Shown in pieces: positions 1-8,704 of a stretch of 64,000 nucleotides of DNA. The notes under the pieces are model-generated. The model was not told the DNA's origin, made no database searches, and saw only the letters and a list, made by a program, of their open reading frames with translations. Positions within the stretch are counted from its first letter, which is position 1; the number at the start of each line of letters is the position of its first letter. Source of the DNA: Dyella tabacisoli (lineage in GTDB: Bacteria > Pseudomonadota > Gammaproteobacteria > Xanthomonadales > Rhodanobacteraceae); contig NZ_KZ857176.1 of the NCBI RefSeq assembly GCF_003350925.1, positions 1-64,000 on the forward strand. Direction: 5' to 3'. Both the position numbers and the translations under genes were made by a program.

Positions 1-560
1 CACCGGCGACATCACCAACCTGGGCGATACCGTCACCAACATCACCAACAACATCACCAACGGTACGATAGGCCTGGTGCAGCAAGACGCGGTGAACAAA
101 ACCATCACCATCGGCAAAGATGTGACCGGCACCGTCATCAACGTAGCCGGTACCGACGGCACCCAGGTAATCAATCGCAAGCTCACCGGCGTCGCCGCTG
201 GGACTCTTGCTGACGACAGCACGGATGCGGTGAACGGTGCTCAGTTGAAGACGACCAACGACAACGTGACCAAGGTCGAGGGCGATGTCACCAACCTGGG
301 CGATACCGTCAACAACATCACCAACAACATCACCAACGGTACGATGGGTCTGGTGCAGCAAGACGCCACGAGCAAGAACATCACCATCGGCAAGGATGTC
401 GGCGGCACCGTCATCAACGTGGCCGGTACCGACGGCACCCAGGTAATCAATCGCAAGCTCACCGGCGTCGCCGCCGGGACTCTTGCCGACGACAGCACTG
501 ATGCGGTGAACGGTGCTCAGTTGAAGACGACCAACGACAACGTGACCAAGGTCGAGGGCG
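1..560 (+). repeat. 276-bp tandem repeat inside the adhesin gene
   Basis: A unit of 276 bp (92 codons) is present in two almost identical copies. The CTGGTGCAGCAAGAC segment begins at 74 and again at 350, and GGCGATGTCACCAACCTGGGCGA-type sequence recurs near 1 and 283. A more diverged third copy of the same segment begins at 1130. The period is a multiple of three, so copy number can change without breaking the frame and would lengthen or shorten the stalk. More copies may lie to the left of the window. Confidence 0.85.
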
Positions 561-2497
561 ATGTCACCACCATCAATAATGCGCTGACTAGCTCTACGCG
601 TTACTTAAAAGTGAATGGGCTGCCAGGGGAAGGGCACGGGGATGTTGATGCTTCTGCCAGCGGGGGCAATGCGATTGCTGTCGGTCCTGGTGCGGTGGCA
701 TCGGATAGCAACACCGTGGCGGTTGGTCACCAGGCCAACGCGACAGGGGTCAATTCGATCGCGCTAGGCCTGCAAACCAAGTCGATAGGTGTGGAGTCGG
801 TCGCGCTAGGTTCGTACTCGGTATCGGATCGTGATTTCACGGTGTCGGTGGGCAATGCCGGCATGGAGCGTCAGATTGTTCACGTCAAGGCCGGTACCGA
901 GCGCTCGGATGCCGTCAATGTGGGTCAGCTCACGCCGGTTGTCGACGCGCTCGGCGGCGGCGCCAAGATTGACGCGGTGACCGGTGCGGTCACCGGCCCG
1001 ACCTACACGGTGCAAAACGGTACACAGACTACCGTGGGTGGCGCACTTGACGCACTCGATACCGGCGTCAAGAAAAACACCGACGACATCACCTCCATAA
1101 CCCATAACATTACCAACGGTACGGTGGGTCTGGTGCAGCAAGACGCTGCGAACAAAACCATCACCATCGGCAAGGATGTCGGCGGCACCGTTATCAACGT
1201 GGCCGGTACCGACGGCACCCAGGCCGTCGATCGCCAGGTCACCGGTGTGGCCGACGGTGTGAATGCCAACGATGCGGTCAACGTCGGGCAGTTGAGCAAT
1301 GCTCAAAGTGCGGTGACCACGGCCATCACCAACAACGTAAAAACCGCCTTCGGCGATACCTTGAATTACTTCAAGGCTGACGGCGCCAACGATGGCTCCG
1401 ATGATGCAACGGTCGCCAAGGGCAGCAAGGGTGTGGCGATGGGTGCGGGTGCCGAGGTCACGGCCGATGCCGACAATGCGGTGGCATTAGGTGCGGGTTC
1501 GGTGGCTGATAAGGCCAACACGGTGTCGGTAGGCGCGATAGGTAAAGAGCGTCGCATCACCAACGTGGCCGACGGCGTCGACGATACCGACGCAGCCAAC
1601 ATGAGTCAGTTGAAAAAGACCGGGATTATCGACCCCGACGGCACCGTCAGAGAGGCGGTGACCTACGACACTGGCTCCAGCCGTGGCGTGGTGACCCTGG
1701 GCGGCGGTGCGGCCGGCACCCTGATGACCAACTTGCGTGACGGCGCCATCGCTACGGGCAGCCGCGACGCGGTGAACGGCGGGCAGATCGCCGCCATTCG
1801 TGATGATCTGCAAAACAAGATCACCAATGTCGATAACCGCGTCATCAATATCGAGAACAACGGAAGTGGTTTGGGTAAGGGTACGGCTGGCGTGGCGGTA
1901 GACGGTGCCGATGGTGTTGCCGGCAAGCCTGCGGTTGTAACCACGGGCAGCGAAGGCACCGCCGCAGGCATGAATGCCCAGGCCACCGGTACCGGCAGCA
2001 CCGCTGTTGGCGCCAATAGCGTGGCCTCGGGCGCCAACAGTACCGCGATCGGTGCTGGCTCCGTGGCCGACCGCGCCGATACCGTCTCGGTCGGTTCGCT
2101 GACAAGCCAGCGCCAGATCACCAACGTGGCGGCCGGCACGGCTCCCACCGATGCGGTCAACATGAGCCAGTTCAATGCAGGCGTTACGGAAGCCAAGGAT
2201 TGGGCCAAGTCCTACACCGACAAGCGCTTCGATTCGGTCAGTCGCGATATCAACCGCATCGGCCAGCGCGCTAATGCCGGTGTGGCGTCAGCCATGGCGA
2301 TGGCCAGTTTGCCGCAGGCTTATGAGCCCGGCAGAAACATGATGGGAGCATCGGTCGGTATGTTCCGCGGAGAAACCAGCCTGGCCGTGGGCCTGTCCGC
2401 TATCTCCGAAAGTGGTCGCTGGGTCTACAAGTTCAATGCATCGAGCAATACGCGTGGTGACCTGGGTGCGGGTATGGGCGTGGGCATGATGTGGTGA
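2..2497 (+). CDS. YadA-like trimeric autotransporter adhesin, 5' end outside window
   Basis: The frame is open from base 2, so 831 C-terminal residues are visible and the N-terminus lies to the left. The product is a type Vc autotransporter: a surface-anchored trimeric fibre. The sequence alternates YadA head-type motifs (GxxAxAxGxxSxAxGxxS, for example around bases 660-800, 1430-1500 and 1960-2060) with neck/stalk motifs of the type RxITNVAxGTxxTDAVNxxQL. The last 90 or so residues form the membrane anchor: a coiled coil (RFDSVSRDINRIGQ), the AMAMASLPQAYEPG segment and four short beta strands ending in GVGMMW, with the expected C-terminal aromatic residue. Near-identical 276-bp repeats occupy the first 560 bp. 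A large hairpin follows the stop. The family is certain; the ligand is unknown. Confidence 0.95.
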   Translation, partial: TGDITNLGDTVTNITNNITNGTIGLVQQDAVNKTITIGKDVTGTVINVAGTDGTQVINRKLTGVAAGTLADDSTDAVNGAQLKTTNDNVTKVEGDVTNLGDTVNNITNNITNGTMGLVQQDATSKNITIGKDVGGTVINVAGTDGTQVINRKLTGVAAGTLADDSTDAVNGAQLKTTNDNVTKVEGDVTTINNALTSSTRYLKVNGLPGEGHGDVDASASGGNAIAVGPGAVASDSNTVAVGHQANATGVNSIALGLQTKSIGVESVALGSYSVSDRDFTVSVGNAGMERQIVHVKAGTERSDAVNVGQLTPVVDALGGGAKIDAVTGAVTGPTYTVQNGTQTTVGGALDALDTGVKKNTDDITSITHNITNGTVGLVQQDAANKTITIGKDVGGTVINVAGTDGTQAVDRQVTGVADGVNANDAVNVGQLSNAQSAVTTAITNNVKTAFGDTLNYFKADGANDGSDDATVAKGSKGVAMGAGAEVTADADNAVALGAGSVADKANTVSVGAIGKERRITNVADGVDDTDAANMSQLKKTGIIDPDGTVREAVTYDTGSSRGVVTLGGGAAGTLMTNLRDGAIATGSRDAVNGGQIAAIRDDLQNKITNVDNRVINIENNGSGLGKGTAGVAVDGADGVAGKPAVVTTGSEGTAAGMNAQATGTGSTAVGANSVASGANSTAIGAGSVADRADTVSVGSLTSQRQITNVAAGTAPTDAVNMSQFNAGVTEAKDWAKSYTDKRFDSVSRDINRIGQRANAGVASAMAMASLPQAYEPGRNMMGASVGMFRGETSLAVGLSAISESGRWVYKFNASSNTRGDLGAGMGVGMMW

Positions 2498-2500
2498 GTC

Positions 2501-2535
2501 CAGTCAGCCGGGACATGGAATGTCTCGGCTGACTG
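2501..2535. terminator. Large hairpin after the adhesin gene
   Basis: CAGTCAGCCGGGACA (2501-2515) pairs with TGTCTCGGCTGACTG (2521-2535) across a 5-base loop, with one G-T wobble. It begins 3 bases after the adhesin stop codon. There is no clear T-run, so it may be a terminator or an mRNA-stabilising stem-loop. Confidence 0.6.
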
Positions 2536-2738
2536 GTTAATGGGCAGGGATGCCTGACTGCCCTGAATGGTCCCCTTCCACCCCTTCGAGTCGGGGCATT
2601 TAGGGCAGGCTCACAAGGAGCCTGGTCGCGGCATCGAGTCGCGCAACAAGCCGGGCTATTGCCTGTCGTGATTTTCTGTGTGGCGCTTTTGTAACCTGAC
2701 ATTAAATAAATTCGATCCAACCTGAGGAAATATGCGGT

Positions 2739-2975
2739 ATGAGAAGTATTTTATTTTTTGATGCCATGCTGACGCCTAAAATAATTACGGTTGTGTATTG
2801 GCTATCTCTTCTTGGGGTGCTTTTTGGCGGTATTGGTACGATGTTTTACGGCGCGGTATTCCGTGGCTTGCTTGGGATTATTGTGGGTAGTGTATTTGTG
2901 CGTGTGGCATTCGAGATTGTCATTATTTCATTTAAAAATAATGAGTATTTGCGAAGGATGGCCGATAAATCATAG
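2739..2975 (+). CDS. DUF4282 family small membrane protein
   Basis: This 78-residue protein matches the DUF4282 layout: an N-terminal FFDAMLTPKII segment followed by two hydrophobic helices (about residues 17-35 and 42-65) joined by a short glycine-rich turn, then a charged tail (KNNEYLRRM). The N-terminal phrase, with Phe-Phe-Asp-x-Met-Leu-Thr-Pro, is the family signature. A GAGGAAA ribosome site lies about 10 bases before the ATG. The function of the family is unknown; it is an inner-membrane protein. The surrounding sequence is richer in A and T than that of its neighbours. Confidence 0.8.
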   Translation: MRSILFFDAMLTPKIITVVYWLSLLGVLFGGIGTMFYGAVFRGLLGIIVGSVFVRVAFEIVIISFKNNEYLRRMADKS

Positions 2976-3172
2976 CTTTGCGAATGGTTGCCGGTACTTG
3001 GATATCTCTCATTGCAGGGAAGCCACCAACCCTGGTTGAGGTTGACAGGGGCGGCGTCCAGGGCAGGTTTCCAAGGAGAAACCCACCGAGGTCGGCATTC
3101 GGCAGGCAAAGACACACGTCAATGAACAAGGGACCCTTTGGTGGTCCGATGTATCTAGGGATTTCTCGCGTC

Positions 3173-3439
3173 ATGTTTAGTAAAACCTCTCTGATTGTCG
3201 CCCTGATACTCGTCCTGACAGGCTGCGGCTTTCTTTACGGCACTTATAGAGTGCAGGGCTTTACCGCGCAGGGGAAACCCTTGGGCGAAGGTGTCGTGAA
3301 AGCCACGGTCAAAGGCAGTGATGTTAAAGCGGAGCGTGAACGCATTTGCATGATCTACCCGGAAGCGACCGTGGTCATCACCAATGTCGAGACCGGCATC
3401 GAGCCTGCCAGGAAAAGCCCTTACCAATGCACAAAATAA
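3173..3439 (+). CDS. Small putative lipoprotein
   Basis: From the ATG at 3173 the 88-residue product has a lipoprotein signal peptide (MFSKTSLIVALILVLTGC) with a lipobox LTGC, so it should be anchored to a membrane by Cys18. The mature part is about 70 residues with two further cysteines (in ERICMIYP and YQCTK) that could form a disulphide. The frame stays open upstream to 2978, but that extension lacks a ribosome site and would bury the signal peptide, so the internal start is preferred. The stop codon lies inside a short tandem repeat. No family was recognised. Confidence 0.6.
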   Translation: MFSKTSLIVALILVLTGCGFLYGTYRVQGFTAQGKPLGEGVVKATVKGSDVKAERERICMIYPEATVVITNVETGIEPARKSPYQCTK

Positions 3440-3477
3440 GTCGAGCGTTATAAGTCGAGCGTCATAAGTCGAGCGTT
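3436..3477 (+). repeat. Three tandem 14-bp repeats
   Basis: ATAAGTCGAGCGTT is repeated three times in direct tandem (3436-3449, 3450-3463, 3464-3477), with one substitution at the last base of the middle copy. The first copy contains the TAA stop of the preceding lipoprotein gene. Confidence 0.8.
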
Positions 3478-4034
3478 GCGGCGGCGACAGCCTTGCCCAT
3501 CGAGTGACCTGGCCGGTGTCGCGGCCACGCGGATTTCCCCAAGGCTACATGCATCGAACGCACTGTGCGCTTGGACGTGCTTGATGCGCCTATCGGCCTT
3601 ACGTGCAGTGATCGTGTGTGCGTAAAGCAAGATGCAAGGCGATGAACCCGTTGCTTATGGTGGTCGCGTTGCGCGCCTGGAAAACATCGGTATTCAAAGA
3701 ACCATGGCTTGGCCGGGCTGCTGTAGACGAGAGCGTTTTATGAGCCGAAAGAGCCCGAGAACACTCTTTATCGTGGCGGTCTCGTAACGCTCATTTGTGG
3801 GTACGTGTCGAAAGCGAGCGCAACTCCGTCCGCCAAAGTTTCAGCCTGCGGTGATCTGCGCGTTGCCTTCGCCCATCGAGACGCCAAGCGTACCCCCGAG
3901 AAGAACTGCGCGAAGTACGGCATCAGTTCGCGCCACTGCAATGTCATCCAACCCACCTTGTCTTTTGCCGGCAATACGTCATGGCATACAGCCATCTGCC
4001 GCAGTTTGGTACCCACTCATCACGGAAACATGCC
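3478..4034. other. Intergenic region upstream of glucose dehydrogenase
   Basis: About 560 bases contain no ORF with convincing coding character. The open frames here are short or are extensions of frames antisense or out of phase to the dehydrogenase gene. No clear hairpin terminator or RNA gene was seen. The promoter of the dehydrogenase must lie here, but no strong sigma-70 consensus could be assigned. Confidence 0.4.
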
Positions 4035-6446
4035 ATGTCCAAACGAAACCTAGATTCAGGCTCTTATCGCTGGCTCAGCACCTTGTTTGGCCTGATCTTG
4101 CTGTTGATGGCTGCAGGTTTGTTGTACGGCGGTGTCTACCTGACAGCGCTGGGAGGCTCCTGGTACTACGTCATCGCGGGGGGCGTTCTGCTCATCACCG
4201 CGTTTCAGCTCTTGCGCGGGCGACGCAGTGGTTTCGTTATCTATGCCGGGTTTTGCGTGGCCACATTCGCCTGGGCATTGTACGAATGCGGCTGGAATCC
4301 CATCGCACTCTTGCCGCGTGTGCTGTTTTTCTTGGTGCTGCTTATTGCGATGCTGCTGACGTGGCGCTGGCTGGGTCGTGCCTTTGTTTGCCATGGTGGT
4401 CCGGTACGCGGCACCAAACCCCTTGCGCTGGTCGGCCTCGGTTTGACGGCAGTGATCGTTGCGATTTTTGTCCTGGGTCTGCAACCCCATGCCGGCGTGG
4501 ACAATGCAGGTACATGGGCCGATCACCCTGCAGGGGATATGCCAGCGGACACGGCTTCCATCGCCTCCGGCGATTGGCCGAACTACGGCCGCACGCCCGG
4601 CGGACAACGCTATTCGCCGCTGGATCAAATCACCCCGGCCAACGTCGCGGAGTTGTCCTTGGCATGGACTTTCAACACCGGCGCAGTCGGCCGGCCGCAA
4701 GGCAGCAAACCGGGCGAGTTCATGTTCGAAGCGACGCCGCTGAAGGTGCGCGACAAGCTTGTGCTGTGCACCCCGCATGCTGAAGTCGTTGCCGTTTCGC
4801 CGGAAAGCGGCGAGCCCATCTGGCGTTTCAATCCTCGGGCCGATGTGACATCGGCTCCGTTCCTTGCTTGCCGCGGTGTGTCTTATGACCAAACGCCTGG
4901 CGCCACCGGCCTGTGCGCGCATCGCATTCTCACCGCCACCCTGGACGCCAAAATGTATGCGCTCGACGCCGACACCGGGCAGCGTTGCCCGGAGTTCGGC
5001 CAGAATGGCGAGATCGACCTCACCGCGGGTATGGGCCTGGTCAAGCCGGGTTTTTACTACGTCACCTCGCCGCCATCGATCGTGCATGGCAAGGCGGTGG
5101 TCGGCGGCTGGGTCGCCGACAATGTGGAGCGCGGAGAGCCGTCTGGCGTGGTGCGCGCGTTCGACACCCGCACCGGCGCGCTGGCTTGGGCCTTCGACAT
5201 GGGGCGTCAAGATCGCACGACACTACCGCCAGAGGGCGAGCACTACACGCGCGCCACGCCTAACGTATGGGCACCGATCAGCGCCGACCCCGCGCTGGGT
5301 TTGGTCTACCTGCCCACCGGCAACGAGACGCCTGATTTCTTCGGCGGAGGCCGCCAAGCCGTGTCGGGGAAGTACGCCAGCTCGGTGATCGCCGTGGATG
5401 CCGATAGTGGGGAAATCCGCTGGCATTTCCAAACCACCCACCATGACATTTGGGATTACGACGTCCCCGCGCAGCCCACCGCGATTGACCTCCCTGGCGA
5501 TCATGGCGGCCCGCAAGTACCGGCCTTGCTGGTGCCGACCAAGCGTGGAGAGCTGTTTGTGCTGGACCGCCGCACCGGCAAACCGCTAACCCAGGTGGAA
5601 GAGCGCCCGGTGCCGCAACAAGCCGTGCCCGGCGAGCACCCTTCGCCCACCCAGCCCTTCCAGGTAGACATGCCATCGTTCGCCCCGGCGACCTTGCGCG
5701 AGACCGACATGTGGGGCGCCACGCCGCTCGATCAGTTGTACTGCCGGATTCGCTTCAAGCAACTGCGTAACGAAGGGTTATTCACACCGCCCTCGCTACA
5801 AGGCTCGCTGGCCTATCCCGGCTCGGCCGGCGTGTTCGAGTGGGGCGGCGTATCGGTCGATCCGCTGCGCCATATCGTGGTGACCAACAATAACTACATG
5901 GCGATCATCGACAAGCTGACGCCGCGCGCTGATGTGGTTGCAGGCGGCTCTTCGACGGGCGGCGACTTCGGTGGTCCTCAGCTAGGCACGCCATATGCCG
6001 CAAGTGCCGCGCCGTTCTTGTCGCCGCTGGCCATACCTTGCAACCAGCCGCCCTGGGGCATGATTGCCGCGCTCGATCTGAAAACCCGCACGTTTCTTTG
6101 GCGCCACCCGCTGGGCACGGCCTATGACAACGGTCCCTTCGGCATCGCCTCGCATGTGCCCTTGCAAGTGGGTGTGCCCAATATGGGCGGCTCGGTAATT
6201 ACCCGCAGCGGCCTGATTTTCATTGCCGCTAGCGCCGACCGTACCCTGCGCGCGTTCGAGCTTCGCACGGGTCGCGAGCTATGGCACGCCACCTTGCCGT
6301 TCGGTGGTATCGCCACGCCTAGCGTTTATGAGGGCAAAGACGGTCGGCAGTATGTGGTGATTGCCGCGGGTGGACATACCGGCTTAGGCCGCGCCGGCGG
6401 CGATGCAGTGATGGCGTATGCGTTGCCCAAAAGCGATGCCAAGTAA
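4035..6446 (+). CDS. gcd: Membrane-bound PQQ-dependent glucose dehydrogenase
   Basis: This quinoprotein oxidises aldoses such as glucose to the lactone in the periplasm and passes electrons to ubiquinone. The 803-residue length matches the family (about 800). Five N-terminal hydrophobic helices span residues 10-150, followed by an eight-bladed propeller that starts at GDWPNYGRTPGGQRYSPL. Features seen: HHDIWDYDVPAQP, which carries the equivalent of the catalytic Asp; VPTKRGELFVLDRRTG, with the PQQ-contacting Lys; LCTPHAEVVAVS, with the conserved His of the first blade; and the C-terminal AAGGHTGLG. The ATG at 4035 is preferred over one at 3981 because it begins directly before the first membrane helix. 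It stands alone rather than in an operon. PQQ synthesis genes are not in the window. Confidence 0.93.
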   Translation: MSKRNLDSGSYRWLSTLFGLILLLMAAGLLYGGVYLTALGGSWYYVIAGGVLLITAFQLLRGRRSGFVIYAGFCVATFAWALYECGWNPIALLPRVLFFLVLLIAMLLTWRWLGRAFVCHGGPVRGTKPLALVGLGLTAVIVAIFVLGLQPHAGVDNAGTWADHPAGDMPADTASIASGDWPNYGRTPGGQRYSPLDQITPANVAELSLAWTFNTGAVGRPQGSKPGEFMFEATPLKVRDKLVLCTPHAEVVAVSPESGEPIWRFNPRADVTSAPFLACRGVSYDQTPGATGLCAHRILTATLDAKMYALDADTGQRCPEFGQNGEIDLTAGMGLVKPGFYYVTSPPSIVHGKAVVGGWVADNVERGEPSGVVRAFDTRTGALAWAFDMGRQDRTTLPPEGEHYTRATPNVWAPISADPALGLVYLPTGNETPDFFGGGRQAVSGKYASSVIAVDADSGEIRWHFQTTHHDIWDYDVPAQPTAIDLPGDHGGPQVPALLVPTKRGELFVLDRRTGKPLTQVEERPVPQQAVPGEHPSPTQPFQVDMPSFAPATLRETDMWGATPLDQLYCRIRFKQLRNEGLFTPPSLQGSLAYPGSAGVFEWGGVSVDPLRHIVVTNNNYMAIIDKLTPRADVVAGGSSTGGDFGGPQLGTPYAASAAPFLSPLAIPCNQPPWGMIAALDLKTRTFLWRHPLGTAYDNGPFGIASHVPLQVGVPNMGGSVITRSGLIFIAASADRTLRAFELRTGRELWHATLPFGGIATPSVYEGKDGRQYVVIAAGGHTGLGRAGGDAVMAYALPKSDAK

Positions 6447-6477
6447 CCACGGCCTGGAGTGCAGGGACGCACGAAGG

Positions 6478-6493
6478 GGCAGGCGAGCCTGCC
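6478..6493. terminator. Perfect hairpin after gcd
   Basis: GGCAGGC and GCCTGCC pair around a GA centre 32 bases after the stop of the glucose dehydrogenase gene. It has no T-run; it may terminate or stabilise the transcript. Confidence 0.3.
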
Positions 6494-6524
6494 ACGTCAT
6501 CCTATAAATCAAACGATCTCTTTT

Positions 6525-6848
6525 ATGGAAAACAGTTTACAAAATTGCTCGGGCCGCATCGGCGCGGGGGCGTTCGTCGCTTGCTGTGCCGAATTGGTTT
6601 TTATCGTGGCATCGGTAAGTCTTGCGCATGGTCTCGGTGGCTTCGAACGTGTCGGTTTGATCTCTCTCGTTATCCTGATCGCCAGCACGTTCAGTTGTGT
6701 TGGTTTTTTGCTGGCGGCAAGGGAGCTTTGGATGTCGCGCGGTTTTGCTGTGGCAAAACGGACCTATGCGTTTCTCGCCATAGCGTTTCACAGCATCGTA
6801 TGTTTGGTTCCTCTTTGGTTATTTGTGAGTCCTCGATGGGCATCTTGA
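6525..6848 (+). CDS. Hypothetical three- or four-helix membrane protein
   Basis: From the ATG at 6525 the product has 107 residues, with hydrophobic segments at about 13-33, 43-66 and 82-103. The frame is open upstream to 6459, but the 22-residue extension is polar and contains the hairpin downstream of the dehydrogenase gene, so it is not used. Base composition is more AT-rich than that of the dehydrogenase. No family was recognised and no enzymatic motif was seen. Confidence 0.5.
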   Translation: MENSLQNCSGRIGAGAFVACCAELVFIVASVSLAHGLGGFERVGLISLVILIASTFSCVGFLLAARELWMSRGFAVAKRTYAFLAIAFHSIVCLVPLWLFVSPRWAS

Positions 6849-7037
6849 TTCGAGGCGTCCGGCCCCTGACGGCGTGCGTAAGGAAATAATCTTTGAGCCG
6901 CAGCATAGACGCGCAGGCTGCCTCGGGCGACGGGTTCTCCAGGCCATCTGTGTCTTTAGGATGATTCCCATATACGGCTTTCAAGTGGCTCGCTAGGCTC
7001 TCGATCCGAGTATTTCACTGAGCGTAGGGGCTGCACG

Positions 7038-7841
7038 ATGTTTCGACTTTTCGTTGCTATGAGTATCGCTTTCGCTACGCAAATAGTCGGCGCCACCGAT
7101 ACGTATATCGAACTACAAAATGTGCATAACACCCGAGATCTCGGTGGCATCGTTGCCGCCAATGGGCAAAGCGTCCAAAAGGGACGTCTATTTCGTAGTG
7201 GCAACCCAGGTTTGGCGACGGAGTCGGATATCCAGTATCTGCAAAAACTCAACTTGGAAGTGGTGCTGGATTTTCGCACCGCCGAGGAAAAATCCCCAAA
7301 GGAGCAGGCGTTCGCCAAGCGGTTCAACTGGGTGGCGGACCCGGTGTTGTCGGGGGATATGTCGGTCAACTCGATGCGATCGAAGATCAAAACCTCTACC
7401 CCGGAACAGATGGACATGTTCATGCGGCAGACGTATCGCGACCTGCCGGTAAAGTACCAAACCCAATTTACCGCGTTCTTGAAGCTGGCCGAACAGAACA
7501 AGACCATGCTGTACCACTGCACCGCCGGCAAAGATCGCACGGGCTTCGCTACCTTGCTGCTGCTATCCGCCCTGGGCGTGGATCGCGACACCATCATGGC
7601 CAACTATCTAGAGTCCAATCGCTACAACGAGTCGTATAACCAGATGACGATGAGTGTGATGCAGGCGCAGAACATCGATCCCAAAGTGCTGGCACAGGTG
7701 CTGACGGTTAAAAAGGAATACCTGCAAGCTGCGATGCAGTCGATCGACGAAAAATACGGCGGCATGGATCACTACCTGCGCCATACGTTGGGCATCGATG
7801 TCGAGCTGCTGCGCAAAAACTATCTGAATAGCCAGCCTTGA
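7038..7841 (+). CDS. Secreted tyrosine phosphatase (Y_phosphatase3-like)
   Basis: This 267-residue protein has an N-terminal signal peptide (MFRLFVAMSIAFATQIVGA) and the layout of bacterial tyrosine/dual-specificity phosphatases of the Y_phosphatase3 type. NTRDLGGI lies near the N-terminus, GRLFRSGNPG follows, and the P-loop HCTAGKDRTG (CX5R, nucleophile Cys161) is in the centre. The C-terminal half is helical. It should hydrolyse phosphotyrosine or phosphoinositide-like substrates in the periplasm or outside the cell. An AGGGG ribosome site lies 7 bases before the ATG. Exported members of this family are known as virulence factors in some bacteria; the role here is unknown. Confidence 0.88.
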   Translation: MFRLFVAMSIAFATQIVGATDTYIELQNVHNTRDLGGIVAANGQSVQKGRLFRSGNPGLATESDIQYLQKLNLEVVLDFRTAEEKSPKEQAFAKRFNWVADPVLSGDMSVNSMRSKIKTSTPEQMDMFMRQTYRDLPVKYQTQFTAFLKLAEQNKTMLYHCTAGKDRTGFATLLLLSALGVDRDTIMANYLESNRYNESYNQMTMSVMQAQNIDPKVLAQVLTVKKEYLQAAMQSIDEKYGGMDHYLRHTLGIDVELLRKNYLNSQP

Positions 7842-7916
7842 GTCGGGGTGCTGACATGCCATCAGAAAAACGCATGTCGCGCATCAAGCCTACCCGATGA
7901 GTAAGAAGGGAAATGC

Positions 7917-8273
7917 ATGAAATATTATCCAGTGGGGCTGTCCATCGTTGCGCTGATGTTTTTGGCGGCGTGCCTTGCAAGTTGTTCTGGCAAGCCAACG
8001 CAGGTGCCGACGATGGACAAGGTCATGACAGTCGAAGAATTCGCCGCACGCCCCGACTTTCGTATGGGGGTATTGGCGCTATGTGCTGACCACCCCGGCC
8101 TGGATGGCGTTGATCCAAACTGCATACATGCGAAGCAGTCCATGCATGCAGTGGCATCTGGTTCGGGTGATTTTCCGAGTCTTGATATATCGCTGCCCTC
8201 CAGCAATGGCGAGAGCGAGAAAGAAACGGCCCGTCATCGCAATGACGACAACTCTGGGAGCATGGAGCGATGA
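7917..8273 (+). CDS. EexN-like small lipoprotein
   Basis: The 118-residue product begins with a lipoprotein signal (MKYYPVGLSIVALMFLAAC; a second possible lipobox LASC follows 4 residues later). The mature part reads TVEEFAARPDFRMGVLALC, then DPNCIHAKQS. This is the pattern of EexN-type lipoproteins of conjugative type IV secretion loci: TVxEF, then a Cys, then DPNCxxA. The C-terminal 40 residues are low-complexity and polar. An AAGGGAAA ribosome site precedes the start. No conjugation genes are nearby, so entry exclusion is not implied; it may be a chromosomal relative or a relic. The assignment rests on pattern memory only. Confidence 0.55.
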   Translation: MKYYPVGLSIVALMFLAACLASCSGKPTQVPTMDKVMTVEEFAARPDFRMGVLALCADHPGLDGVDPNCIHAKQSMHAVASGSGDFPSLDISLPSSNGESEKETARHRNDDNSGSMER

Positions 8274-8352
8274 CCCGGCCATGGTACCTAGGGGGCGGAA
8301 CGATGGATGCAGTGATCTTTCAAGAAGGTCAATTTGCCGATAAGGCGACCCA

Positions 8353-8445
8353 ATGAGTCGGCGAGGCATTCAAATCCTCTTTATCGTCACTGTTCTCATC
8401 GCCGTGGCTTGCGCGTATCTGGCGGATAGATACACCGGTCAATGA
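8353..8445 (+). CDS. Possible 30-residue single-pass membrane peptide
   Basis: A short frame, ATG at 8353 to TGA at 8445, encodes MSRRGIQILFIVTVLIAVAC followed by AYLADRYTGQ: a basic N-terminus, one hydrophobic helix and a polar tail. A weak AAGG lies 9 bases before the ATG. It sits 79 bases after the EexN-like gene on the same strand and is followed by an imperfect hairpin. Nothing else supports translation. Confidence 0.3.
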   Translation: MSRRGIQILFIVTVLIAVACAYLADRYTGQ

Positions 8446-8532
8446 CCCGGCTCCCGAGCCTGTATGAAATGTTGTAAGCAGGCGCAGCGAACCTCCCGCA
8501 TCATTAGCATCAGATGTTTTATTCCCCTGCCA

Positions 8533-8566
8533 CTGTGACCGAAGGAGGTCCCTTCGTTGGTCGCAG
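8533..8566. terminator. Imperfect hairpin
   Basis: CGAAGG and CCTTCG pair around a 5-base loop, and the flanks (CTG-GACC and GGTC-CAG) extend the stem with small bulges. It follows the EexN-like gene and the small peptide frame. Confidence 0.35.
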
Positions 8567-8704
8567 GTGAGTGGGGCGAGCTACCCGCGTCAGCAGCGAT
8601 GGCACGCTAATCAGGTAATTAACTTGCCAATGCGATAGCAGCAAACCTATGCGCCGTAGGCACCAGGCCTTTGCTGTGTGTGATGGCGATGGGCGATGCG
8701 CGCC

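Noticed and set aside
806-1306. Antisense frames within the adhesin gene
   Set aside because: They follow from the repetitive GC-rich codons of the adhesin and have no start signals.
2978-3172. Upstream extension of the small lipoprotein
   Set aside because: The added residues look non-coding and would prevent use of the lipoprotein signal.
3797-4783. 328-codon plus-strand frame overlapping gcd
   Set aside because: It is out of phase with gcd, Arg/Cys/His-rich and has no ribosome site.
4056-5210. 384-codon minus-strand open frame
   Set aside because: It is antisense to the glucose dehydrogenase gene and its sequence is low-complexity and unlike any family.
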